Assembly: GCA_016208425.1 (NCBI GenBank)
Contig: JACQYA010000031.1
Span: 1-63,235, forward strand
Reading direction: 5' to 3'
Source: Betaproteobacteria bacterium
Lineage (GTDB): Bacteria; Pseudomonadota; Gammaproteobacteria; Burkholderiales; Rhodocyclaceae
Length of the DNA: 63,235 bases
This document shows, one piece after another, positions 28,854-40,331 of this stretch (position 1 is its first letter; the number at the start of each line of letters is the position of its first letter). The notes under the pieces were generated by a model, which saw only the letters and a program-made list of their open reading frames with translations, did not search any database and had not been told where the DNA came from. A program made the translations under genes and the position numbers.

Positions 28854-29466
28854 GCTCCGCTTCCTGAAATTTGCTTGCCTGCTGCTGGGATCGACCCTTC
28901 TGGCGCCGTCGGCGCACGCCGCGAAAACCATTCTCGTTTTCGGCGACTCGCTGTCGGCGGGCTACGGCATTCGCCGGGATGCGGCTTGGCCGGCCTTGCT
29001 GGCGCAACGCTTGCAGGAGAAGAAGTTCGATTATAGCGTCATCAACGCCAGCATCTCCGGGGAAACCACCGCCGGCGGCCGGGCGCGCATCGATGCGGCG
29101 CTGGCCAGACACGCGCCGCAAGTCGTTATCGTCGCGCTGGGCGCCAACGACGGGCTGCGCGGGCTCCCGCTGGCGGCGATGCGCGACAACCTGGCGGCAA
29201 TCGCCGGCAGCGCGCAAAAAAACAAGGCGCAAGTGCTGATCGTCGGCCAGCGCCTGCCGCCGAATTACGGCACCTACGCGGCGCAGTTTGCCGACGCTTT
29301 CGGCGATGTCGCGAAGTTGAAAAAAGCTGCGCTGGCCGACTTTCTGCTCGACGGCGTGGCCTCCGACCCCGCGCTGTTTCAGCCCGACAACCTGCATCCG
29401 ACGGCCGAGGCGCAGCCGCGTCTGCTCGACAACGTCTGGCGGGGGTTGGCGCCGCTGTTAAAATAG
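28852..29466 (+). CDS. tesA: Periplasmic multifunctional acyl-CoA thioesterase I / lysophospholipase L1
   Basis: SGNH hydrolase of 204 residues acting on acyl-CoA and lysophospholipid esters in the periplasm. A signal peptide covers residues 1-23 (FACLLLGSTLLAPSAHA). Catalytic blocks: GDSLS with nucleophile S33, ISGETTAGG with the block II Gly, GANDGLRG with the Asn, and DNLHPTAEAQ with Asp and His. The ATG at 28852 overlaps the divergent ybbA start, so its promoter must lie inside ybbA. mnmH follows four bases after the stop. Confidence 0.95.
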   Translation: MLRFLKFACLLLGSTLLAPSAHAAKTILVFGDSLSAGYGIRRDAAWPALLAQRLQEKKFDYSVINASISGETTAGGRARIDAALARHAPQVVIVALGANDGLRGLPLAAMRDNLAAIAGSAQKNKAQVLIVGQRLPPNYGTYAAQFADAFGDVAKLKKAALADFLLDGVASDPALFQPDNLHPTAEAQPRLLDNVWRGLAPLLK

Positions 29467-29470
29467 GCGG

Positions 29471-30523
29471 ATGAACCCCGGCATCACCACCATCGCGCAG
29501 GTCGGCGAATTCCTGGCCTTCGACGAAATCATCGACGTCCGCTCGCCCGCCGAATTCGCCGACGACCACATCCCCGGTTCCCTCAACTGCCCGGTGCTCG
29601 ACGACGCGCAGCGCCGGGAAGTCGGCACCCTCTACAAGCAGGTCTCGCCGTTTGAAGCGAAAAAAATCGGCGCGGCCCATGTCGCCGAAAACATCGCCCG
29701 CCATTTGCGCGAACGCTTTCTCGGCCGCCCGAAAACCTGGCGGCCGCTCGTCGTCTGCTGGCGTGGCGGGCAGCGCAGCGGGTCGATGACGCACATCTTC
29801 CGGCGCATCGGCTGGGACGCGCAGCAGCTCGACGGCGGTTACAAGCGCTATCGCGCGCTGGTCGTCGCGGCGCTCGCCGAACTGCCGCGCGCGATGCGCT
29901 TCAAGGTCATCTGCGGCGCGACCGGCAGCGGCAAGAGCCGCATCCTGCACGCGCTCGGCCGCCTCGGCGAGCAGGTGCTCGACCTGGAGGAACTGGCGTG
30001 CCACAAGGGATCGGTGCTCGGCGTGCTGCCCGGCGCGGCGCAGCCGTCGCAAAAAATGTTCGAATCGCGGCTGCTCGGTGCACTGCGGGGACTCGACCGC
30101 GCGCGCCCGGTCTACGTCGAAGCCGAAAGCCGCAAAATCGGTGCCATCCACCTGCCCGACGCATTGATCGAGACAATGCGCGGCGGCGAATGCCTGAATG
30201 TCGACGCCGCATTCCGGTCGCGGGTAGACTTTCTGCTGCACGACTACGACTATTTCCTGGGTGACCCGGGCTGGTTCAACTCGCGCCTCGACGGGCTGCG
30301 CGGCCTGCAAAGCGGGGAAACGATCGCGCGCTGGCAGGGCTACGCCAGCGCCGGACTATGGCCCGCGCTGGTCGGCGAACTGCTCGAACTGCACTACGAC
30401 CCGCTCTACCGGCGCTCGCAGCACCGCAACTACCGCAGCTTCGGCACGCCGCAGGTCTTTACGGCCGACGACCTGACGCCCGGAGGCGTGGAAGACGTTG
30501 CCCGACAAATCGTCGGCGGCTGA
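29471..30523 (+). CDS. mnmH: tRNA 2-selenouridine synthase
   Basis: Converts 2-thiouridine at U34 of tRNA-Lys, -Glu and -Gln to 2-selenouridine through a geranylated intermediate. The 350-residue protein has an N-terminal rhodanese domain with C96 in VVCWRGGQRSG and a P-loop domain with GATGSGKS at 149-156. Length is normal. It lies four bases after tesA and probably shares its transcript. Its last 94 bases overlap the convergent methyltransferase gene. No selD was seen in the window, so the selenophosphate donor must be encoded elsewhere. Confidence 0.95.
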   Translation: MNPGITTIAQVGEFLAFDEIIDVRSPAEFADDHIPGSLNCPVLDDAQRREVGTLYKQVSPFEAKKIGAAHVAENIARHLRERFLGRPKTWRPLVVCWRGGQRSGSMTHIFRRIGWDAQQLDGGYKRYRALVVAALAELPRAMRFKVICGATGSGKSRILHALGRLGEQVLDLEELACHKGSVLGVLPGAAQPSQKMFESRLLGALRGLDRARPVYVEAESRKIGAIHLPDALIETMRGGECLNVDAAFRSRVDFLLHDYDYFLGDPGWFNSRLDGLRGLQSGETIARWQGYASAGLWPALVGELLELHYDPLYRRSQHRNYRSFGTPQVFTADDLTPGGVEDVARQIVGG

Positions 30524-31095
30524 TCGAGCGGCGCGTCGAGATCGCCGCGTACGGCGCACAGGCGCTGCACCAGAGCCGGCTTCGGGCGATCCACGCGCCC
30601 TTCCTCGAAGGCTGCCACGCGCAGCCCCGCATCGCGCGCCCGGCCGAGCAACTCCTGCGGGCGCAGCAAAAAATCGGGGTTCGACGGCTTGCCGTAGCGC
30701 GCGTTGCCGAGCATGAAGGTCTCGTAAATCAGCACGCCAGGATTGGCGAGAGCCGCCAGCAGGCCGGCCAGACGCGGGCGGTGGAGGTAGTTGGTCACGA
30801 CGATGCCGGAAAACGTTCGCCCGCAAAAAGGCCACGCCCCGCCTTCCAGATCCGCTTCAAGAACCGTCACTCCGTCGACCCGCGCCAGTGCCGCCAGCGC
30901 CGCCGTGTCCCTGTCGGCCGCTTCGACGCGGTAGCCCAGCACCGCCAGCAGGCGCGCGTGCCGGCCGCCGCCGCAGGCGAGGTCGAGCGTCGTGCCGCCC
31001 GCGGGAATCATGCCGGCAAACCGCCTGACCCACGGCGATGGGTTTCCCCCGAGCTCGTCGGCTGCCATCACGCAGCTATTCTTGATTGCTCTCAT
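30430..31095 (-). CDS. Class I SAM-dependent methyltransferase (TehB-like)
   Basis: Small methyltransferase of 221 residues. SAM motif I is TLDLACGGGRHARLLAVLGY, followed by VEAADRD and the block FSGIVVTNYLHRPRLAGLL; the ending GRARDAGLRVAAFEEG is typical of TehB-like or UbiG-like enzymes. Recognisable sequence ends near LVQRLCAVRG; the last about 35 residues are antisense to the end of mnmH and look like an uninformative tail. The ATG at 31095 has GAGAG nearby; an ATG at 31068 is an alternative. Substrate unknown. Confidence 0.82.
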   Translation of the reverse strand: MRAIKNSCVMAADELGGNPSPWVRRFAGMIPAGGTTLDLACGGGRHARLLAVLGYRVEAADRDTAALAALARVDGVTVLEADLEGGAWPFCGRTFSGIVVTNYLHRPRLAGLLAALANPGVLIYETFMLGNARYGKPSNPDFLLRPQELLGRARDAGLRVAAFEEGRVDRPKPALVQRLCAVRGDLDAPLDQPPTICRATSSTPPGVRSSAVKTCGVPKLR

Positions 31096-31421
31096 TTTCT
31101 CTCAATTTCTCCCAACCCGATTCCCGTGTTATATCATCGCGCAGCATAGCAAGGAGAGAGAAAACCATGTCGCAAAACGGCCATCGCGCGCCCATCGTCA
31201 TCAGCGAAAGCGGTTCGGACGGCTCCCGGCAAACGGTTCGCGTCGGCCGGCACGTGCGGGGCGGGGGTGAACCCGTCGCGGCCAGCGGTGGGCCAGCGCG
31301 CTCCGCGCCCGGCGACCGCGCGCCGCAAAGAGATATTTGCCGGAGCCGGGAACCGCGCACAAAAATTTGCTATCGTCGTTGCGGCGCGGATCGGACAGCA
31401 TTCCCGGCGAAACAGAAGACC

Positions 31422-32186
31422 GTGGCGAACGTCCGAACGGAGCGACTGGCAAGGCGGATATTGCTGGCATCATTTCTCGTACTGACGGTTATCGGTTGCC
31501 AGCCCATGCCCACGCTACAACACGACGCCATCTCGCCGGAAAAACAGGAAAGCCAGTGGCTGGCGGTGCGTTATTTCTCGCCGTGGCGCCCGGGGTTTCC
31601 GGCGCGCGTCGACCAGCTCGTGCTCGGCGCGGACGGCAGCGGCGAGCGCGCGACCCTGCTCGGCGCGCAAGTGCGGTCGGTAACGCGGATCGCGCACGGC
31701 ATCCCCCGCGACCGGCTGGTTCCCGGCTGGCTTTTCGCTTTGCCCGACAGTTTCGATGCGCCGGCCGCGCCCGGCATCGTCGTCGACGGCAGCCTGAAAC
31801 GTTGCCACATCGCGGCGGCCGACGGGCGCCGGCGCAAACTGATCGCCGGCGATTGCGACCGGTTGCCGCCCGGGCTCGCCGAATGGCTCGCCGCGCTCGA
31901 CGGCGAAATCGCCAAGCCGCCCGCCGGATCGCCGGCCGACGAAGCGCAACGCTGGCTGATGGCCGTACCGTTGCGCGACCGCAGCGAAATCGGCGGAGCG
32001 GCCGCGCAGCCGCTGACCGGCGATGCCAATCCGCAGGCGCGGGCGTTGCGCGACGCGGCCGGGCAGCCCTACCGCTTGCTGCCCCTGCGCGACCTCCCCG
32101 CCGGCTGGAACCCGCCGCGCTTCGTCGAAAACGACGCGGCCGTGCTGCATCTGACGACATATTCCAGCCCTCCGGGCAAACGCTAA
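31422..32186 (+). CDS. Putative lipoprotein of unknown function
   Basis: I do not recognise the family. From the GTG at 31422 the protein has a lipoprotein signal: positively charged RTERLARR, hydrophobic ILLASFLVLT and lipobox VIGC, then an about 230-residue mature part. The mature part has two Cys (CHIAAADG and GDCDRLPPG) that may pair. The frame is open upstream to an ATG at 31167 with a strong site (AAGGAG ten bases before), which would give 340 residues with the lipobox buried at 111; codons just after 31167 look coding, those of 31330-31420 do not. It precedes the metalloprotease gene by 86 bases, so the two may be functionally paired. Confidence 0.6.
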   Translation: MANVRTERLARRILLASFLVLTVIGCQPMPTLQHDAISPEKQESQWLAVRYFSPWRPGFPARVDQLVLGADGSGERATLLGAQVRSVTRIAHGIPRDRLVPGWLFALPDSFDAPAAPGIVVDGSLKRCHIAAADGRRRKLIAGDCDRLPPGLAEWLAALDGEIAKPPAGSPADEAQRWLMAVPLRDRSEIGGAAAQPLTGDANPQARALRDAAGQPYRLLPLRDLPAGWNPPRFVENDAAVLHLTTYSSPPGKR

Positions 32187-32272
32187 CCGAGTGGGGAACG
32201 CTTAACCTGCCGACGCTTTCCCGAAAAGACCTTTCTCCTACCACTGACCACTCACCGATCGAGGCCAGCAAG

Positions 32273-34926
32273 ATGAAAACACGGTTCCACAGACAGTTGA
32301 TCGGCATCTCCGTCGCCGCAGCATGCGCCGTCGCCTGCGCGCCGGGCGCGATTTCCGCGTCCAACCCCTTCGCCCGCTTCGAGTACAACGCGCAAAAGCA
32401 GACCGGCGCCATCGACCTCTCGTTCTCGGTCGACTGGAACGTGTCGGCGCCGCCAACCATTATGCCGACGGCGACCGGAGCGCCGGTTCCGCTCGACCAG
32501 GCCTATCTCCAGGCGCTGATCCGGGAAACCGCGCGCACCGTGTTCGCGATGTCGAACGGCGCGCACACGCTGCGCAATGTCTACATCTACGACAACTCGC
32601 AGTTCATGAACACGGCGGACATCCGCATCCACAATCGCGACGGCCGCTCGAACGCCAACATCTCCGGCTGGCTGCGGCCGGGAACGCGCAACGAAATTTT
32701 CCCGACGATGGGCAATCAGGTGGAAACGCCCGAACAGACCGGGCAAGTGATCGCACACGAGCTCGGGCACTACTTCTACGGCGTTTTCGACGAATATGTC
32801 GAAGCCGGCCGGCCGCTCAGCGCCGACAACCCCGGCAGCCCGGCCGCCACCGACACGGCGAAAAACACGGTGATGCACGACCAGTACCAGTGGTGGAACT
32901 TCAGCAGCTCGGCCGACTACGCCGACCCGGCGGCGCAGGCGACCGCGCAGTTCCGCGTCTACAAGGCCTCGGCCTGGGATACGCTGGTGCGCAACCCGAC
33001 GCTCGACCCGCTGCTCGACGGCTACAGCCCGCGCCACTCCTTCGAGCCGTTCAAGACCTGGGGCGCCGCGCCCGGCGTCAGCAACGAGGCCGCCCGCCAG
33101 ACGCACGACCTGCCGGCAGCGGTCGAAAGCGTGTCGATGACCCTCAACCCGCCGGTGCGCAGCCTGGTGCTGATCGACCTGCTGGCGCCGGCCGGCGAGG
33201 TCGAAGGCCAGAAAAACGCCGTCGCCCGGATGATCGACAACCTCGGCGCATCGACCACCTTCGGCGTCGCCGCCACCAATCCGGCCGGGACGCTCCAGTG
33301 GGTCGTGGCGCCCGCCAAACTGGCCGCCGGGGCAGAACGCGATGCCGCGAAGCAGGCGGTCAACGCGCTGGCCGAGGCGAGCGGATCGTCGGTCGACATC
33401 TCCGGCGCGCTGAAGGAACTGCTCGCCGCCGCCACCACCGATGCCGCCGCGCAAGGCAATTTCGTCACTCTCTTCGCGTCGAACCGGATCGTCGTCGGCA
33501 ATCCGGCACAACTGGTCGCCGAAACGGGCGTCGCGACGAAAACGGTCGCCTTCACCCAGATCACGCTCGGCAACCAGTCGCACGCCGAGTCGCTGAGCGA
33601 GTTTCTGGTGGCGAGCACGCGGCCGGCGCAGCGCTATTCGGTCAATTCCGGATCGGAAATCGGTCGCGTCGCCGGGCGCGCAACGCAGAACGAAAAGGCA
33701 AAGTCCGAATCGACCGTCGTCGAGGACGAAATCGAAACGCTGCTCAAGAAGGGCGAAACCGTCACCCGCGACATTGTGCTCAGCGCCTACGACACAACCG
33801 CATCGTTCCTCGTCTTTGGCGGCGACGACGACATCGGCCATCTGGCGGCGACGACGACATCGGCCATCTGACGGCGACGCTGACCGGCCCCGGTGGCCAG
33901 ACCATCGCCGCCAACCGGCACGACGCCGACGGCTACATCGAATTCCCGGTGGCCAACGCCGCCGCCGGCAAGTGGAGCCTATCGCTGTCGGCAAGCGAAA
34001 ACCTGAAGGAATCGGTCGGCTATTCGGTGGAAGTCGAATCCAGCCTGACGCTCGACCTCGGCACCGTCGGCGGCACCGCCGCCGACCCGCGCGCGCCGGT
34101 GTTGCAGGCGGCGCTCGATTTCGACGGGCGCGCCGTGCTCGGCGCCACCGTCCTCGCCGACATCTTCGACGAAAGCGGCGTGCCGGTCGCCAAGAGCGTG
34201 GCGCTGCTCGACGACGGCAAGAACGGCGACGCCTTCGCCGGCGACGGCATCTACAGCGCGAACCTGCTCAACCGGATCGCCGCCGGCAAGAGCTACGATC
34301 TGGTCGTCGCCGCCAGCGCGCCGAACGGCGCGCGCGCCTCCGAGGCCGGACAGCTCGTCAAGGGAAGCAACGCGCAGGAAACGCCCCTGACGCCGTTCAA
34401 CCGTTACGACGAAATGTCCTTGTTCTACGCCGGATCGACCGCCGCCGGCCCGACCGTCACCGAGTTCTACCACGCCGGGTTCGGGCACTACTTCATCACC
34501 GCGTCGGCGGAAGAAGCGGCGGCCATCGACAGCGGCAGAATCGCCGGCTGGGCGCGCACCGGGCAAACGTTCAAGGTGCTGCCGCTCAACGCCGCCGGCG
34601 CCGCCAACGTCTGCCGCTTCTTCAGCACCGGCTTCGCGCCCAAGAGCTCGCACTTTTACACGCCGTCGGCGGCGGAATGCGCGACGGTCAAGGGCAACCC
34701 CAACTGGCAGTTCGAGGCCGAGGTTTTCTCGGTGACGCTGCCGTCGGCCGCCGGCACCTGCCCGACCGGCACGGCACCGCTCTACCGGATGTACAACAAC
34801 GGCCAGAGCGGCGCGCCCAACCACCGCTTTACGACCAGCACGTCGATACGCGCGACGATGCTGTCGCAAGGATGGGTGCCCGAAGGAGCCGGCGCGCTGG
34901 GCGTCGGTTCCTGCGTGCCAAACTGA
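32273..34926 (+). pseudogene. Secreted CLCA-like zinc metalloprotease with VWA-like region and DUF5648-type tail, frameshifted
   Basis: A large exported protein, 875 residues if one 26-bp repeat is removed. Signal peptide 1-29. Zinc motif H162-E-L-G-H166, G170, D173-E174 in AHELGHYFYGVFDEY matches the HExxHxxxGxxDE signature of CLCA metalloproteases. It is followed by a VWA-like segment (SLVLIDLLAPAGEVEGQKNA at about 300) and, after the break, a beta-sandwich resembling choice-of-anchor X (DDGKNGDAFAGDGIYSANLL). The C-terminal half repeats DUF5648-like motifs (FYHAGFGHYFITA, SSHFYTPSAAECA, NHRFTTSTSIRA). As sequenced, the first frame stops at 33871 (532 residues) and the rest lies in another frame. 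Codon use is coding-like on both sides, so the break is recent, phase-variable or an assembly error. Confidence 0.82.
33818..33869 (+). repeat. Perfect 26-bp tandem duplication causing a frameshift
   Basis: Units 33818-33843 and 33844-33869 are identical (each begins GGCGGCGACGACGACATCGG). Because 26 is not a multiple of three, two copies shift the metalloprotease frame and lead to a TGA at 33869-33871. One copy reads G-G-D-D-D-I-G-H-L-T-A-T-L and restores the full-length protein. Confidence 0.95.
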
Positions 34927-35077
34927 CCGGGAGCACGAACCGTCGTCCGCCGGCCATCGCCCGTCGGCAAGCTATGCGCCGACCGATGGCCGATAGAGAC
35001 CCAGATCGCCGCGTTGCGGGAGAAACGCCTGCGCGCGACGCGCTGTTCGGCACGGCCGAGGATTTATTTGGACGGCC

Positions 35078-35207
35078 TTATTCCAATTCGCAATACAAAT
35101 GCGAATAACCGTTGCGCTTCGTAGGAGCGGCCTTGGCCGCGATTGGCGCCGTATCGCGGCCAAGGCCGCTCCCACATAATTCCTGTTTCTAACGCGAATT
35201 GGAATTA
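35078..35207. repeat. MITE-like element: terminal inverted repeats enclosing a REP doublet
   Basis: It lies in the 330-bp gap (34927-35256) between the metalloprotease and the TlpA-like gene; nothing else was recognised in that gap. Outer arms TTCCAATTCGC (35081-35091) and GCGAATTGGAA (35194-35204) are exact and extend imperfectly to 35078 and 35207. Inside are REP arms 35121-35143 and 35153-35175 (GTAGGAGCGGCCTTGGCCGC type), 22 of 23 matching. This is a related but distinct REP from the one at 10196. Confidence 0.82.
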
Positions 35208-35256
35208 GCTGTACTCTCGGCGCCGCCGGCCGGGCGGCAACTGGTAAACTCCCCGG

Positions 35257-35778
35257 ATGAAAACAATCTTCTCGCTCCTGCTGCTCTGCCTGTCGTGCGC
35301 GACACCGGCCGCGTCCGCGAAAACTCCCGGCGAAATCGAAGTCGGCGAAACGTTGCGCGAGGCGACCCTGCTGGGGCTGTCCGGCCCGTCGAGGAAGCTC
35401 TCGGACTTTCGCGGCAAGCCGCTGATGATTAACGTCTGGGCGAGCTGGTGCGGCCCCTGCCGGCAGGAAATGGGATCTCTGGGAAGGCTTTCCCGGCGTT
35501 ACGGCGGCAAACAGTTGGCGGTGATCGGCATTTCCACCGACGACTACCCCGATGCCGCACGCGGCTTCCTGCAAAAGGCGGAGACGGGCTTCAGCCACTT
35601 CATCGATACGCGGTTGCTGCTCGAGAACATGCTCGGCGCCGACCGGCTGCCGCTCACCGTACTGGTCGACGCGCGGGGCAAGGTGCTCGGCAAGTTCTAC
35701 GGCGCCAGGGAGTGGGACAGCCCGGAAGCCGTGGCGCTGATCGGAAAAACCTTGCGCATCAAAATGCCGGCGATGTAA
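35257..35778 (+). CDS. TlpA/ResA-like periplasmic thiol-disulfide oxidoreductase
   Basis: Exported thioredoxin-fold protein of 173 residues. Signal peptide 1-21 (IFSLLLLCLSCATPAASA); the CLSC stretch could also be a lipobox. The AhpC/TSA-type core has the active site W-C65-G-P-C68 in INVWASWCGPCRQEM and the cis-Pro region RLPLTVLVDARGKVLG. Family members reduce apocytochrome c or other periplasmic thiols; no cytochrome maturation genes are adjacent. It is convergent with acnA, with a GC-rich hairpin between. Confidence 0.92.
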   Translation: MKTIFSLLLLCLSCATPAASAKTPGEIEVGETLREATLLGLSGPSRKLSDFRGKPLMINVWASWCGPCRQEMGSLGRLSRRYGGKQLAVIGISTDDYPDAARGFLQKAETGFSHFIDTRLLLENMLGADRLPLTVLVDARGKVLGKFYGAREWDSPEAVALIGKTLRIKMPAM

Positions 35779-35803
35779 GGCCGGGCGCCGGCAGGCGCCG
35801 GCC
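35779..35803. terminator. GC-rich hairpin between convergent tlpA-like and acnA genes
   Basis: GGCCGGGCGCC and GGCGCCGGCC pair across a short loop immediately after the TlpA-like stop and three bases before the acnA stop. It could serve both convergent genes. There is no clear U-tract, so factor-independent termination is uncertain. Confidence 0.45.
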
Positions 35804-35806
35804 TCC

Positions 35807-38632
<2,826 letters not shown>

Positions 38633-38756
38633 GGCAGCCTCCGTGGGTGTTTCCGCGCATTATAGGATCATGCAGGTTCACAATAGACGCTGGACGCGGG
38701 CCGGGAAAGGAACAAGGGGTCTATGATGGAAGCGTCTCACGGGCAGGAGCGGAAAA

Positions 38757-40166
38757 ATGGGTACGACGCGGACGGAAACTGACGCCTTCGGCGCCATCGA
38801 AGTGCCGTCGGGGCGGCTCTGGGGCGCACAAACGCAGCGTTCGCTCGAACACTTCGCCATATCGGCCGAGCGCATGCCGGAAGAAATGATCCTCGCCCTC
38901 GCTACCGTGAAAGCCGCCTGCGCCCGCGTCAACCGCGACCTCGGCCTGTTGCCCGACGCCACGGCGGCGGCCATCGTCGCGGCGGCGGAAGAGGTGCTGG
39001 CGGGACGACGCGCGCGGGAGTTCCCGCTCTCCGTCTGGCAGACCGGTTCCGGCACCCAGAGCAACATGAACTTGAACGAGGTGCTGGCCAACCGCGCCTC
39101 GGAGCTGCTCGGCGGCGAACGCGGCCGGAACCGTCGCGTGCACCCCAACGACGAAGTCAATCTCGGGCAGTCGTCGAACGACGTGTTTCCCACCGCCATG
39201 CACCTGGCCGGCGCGCTTGGTATCGTCCGCAATTTGCTGCCGGCGCTGGATCGGCTGCGCGCGACGCTGGCGGAAAAGTCGGCCGCCTTCGCCGGCATCG
39301 TGAAGGTCGGCCGCACCCATTTGCAGGATGCGACGCCGCTGACCCTGGGGCAGGAATTTTCCGGCTACGTCGCCCAGCTCGACCACGCCCGCGCTACCGT
39401 TGCCGGCGCCCTGTCTTCGCTGTACCCGCTCGCCATCGGCGGAACCGCCGTCGGCACCGGCCTCAACACCCACCCGGAGTTCGGCGCCCGCGTGGCGGCG
39501 GAGCTCGCCCGCCGGAGCGGGCTGCCCTTCGTCGGCGCCGCCAACAAGTTCGCGGCGCTCGCGGCTCACGACGGCCTGGTCGCCGCGCACGGCGCCCTCA
39601 AAACGCTCGCCGTCGCGCTGTTCAAGATCGCCAACGATATTCGCTGGCTCGCCTCCGGCCCCCGGTCCGGCCTCGGCGAGATCGTCATCCCGGAAAACGA
39701 ACCGGGCAGTTCGATCATGCCCGGCAAGGTCAACCCGACCCAGTGCGAGGCGCTCACGATGCTCTGCTGCCAGGTGATGGGCAACGATGTCGCCATCGCC
39801 ATCGGCGGTGCTTCCGGCAATTTTGAACTCAACGTCTTCAAGCCGCTCATCGCGCACAACTTCCTGCAAAGCGTGCGCCTGCTCGCCGGCGGCCTGGCCG
39901 GCTTCGAGGCGCATTGCGCGCGCGGCATCGAGGCCAGGCGCGGGCGCATCGCCGAGCTGCTGGAACGCTCGCTGATGCTGGTCACGGCGCTCGCCCCCCA
40001 CATCGGCTACGACCGCGCCGCAGAAATCGCCAAGCGGGCGCACCGCGACGACACGACGCTACGCGAGGCGGCGCTGGCGCTGGGCCATGTCACGGCGGAG
40101 GAATTCGACCGCTGGGTGCAAGCGTCGGAGATGGTGGGTGACGGCAACGGCCGCCGCGCTTGCTAG
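38757..40166 (+). CDS. fumC: Fumarate hydratase, class II
   Basis: Iron-independent fumarase interconverting fumarate and malate. 469 residues; motifs are [60 protein letters not shown] and the signature [17 protein letters not shown]. Length is normal. AGGAG lies eight bases before the ATG. It is divergent from acnA; both TCA enzymes probably share the 124-bp promoter region. Confidence 0.97.
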   Translation: MGTTRTETDAFGAIEVPSGRLWGAQTQRSLEHFAISAERMPEEMILALATVKAACARVNRDLGLLPDATAAAIVAAAEEVLAGRRAREFPLSVWQTGSGTQSNMNLNEVLANRASELLGGERGRNRRVHPNDEVNLGQSSNDVFPTAMHLAGALGIVRNLLPALDRLRATLAEKSAAFAGIVKVGRTHLQDATPLTLGQEFSGYVAQLDHARATVAGALSSLYPLAIGGTAVGTGLNTHPEFGARVAAELARRSGLPFVGAANKFAALAAHDGLVAAHGALKTLAVALFKIANDIRWLASGPRSGLGEIVIPENEPGSSIMPGKVNPTQCEALTMLCCQVMGNDVAIAIGGASGNFELNVFKPLIAHNFLQSVRLLAGGLAGFEAHCARGIEARRGRIAELLERSLMLVTALAPHIGYDRAAEIAKRAHRDDTTLREAALALGHVTAEEFDRWVQASEMVGDGNGRRAC

Positions 40167-40331
40167 CCGTCTCTCGCCGATGTTGCGCCGCACCCCGCAG
40201 AGACCGTCCCGCCAGGCACGACCCGCTGCGGAATTGGTCGATCTCCGCGCGCCACCGGGCAAATTGCCATAAGGCGGGGGAAGGTCTACCATCGTCCGTA
40301 GGTGCAATGATGTTCAATCGAGGAGGGGCGC

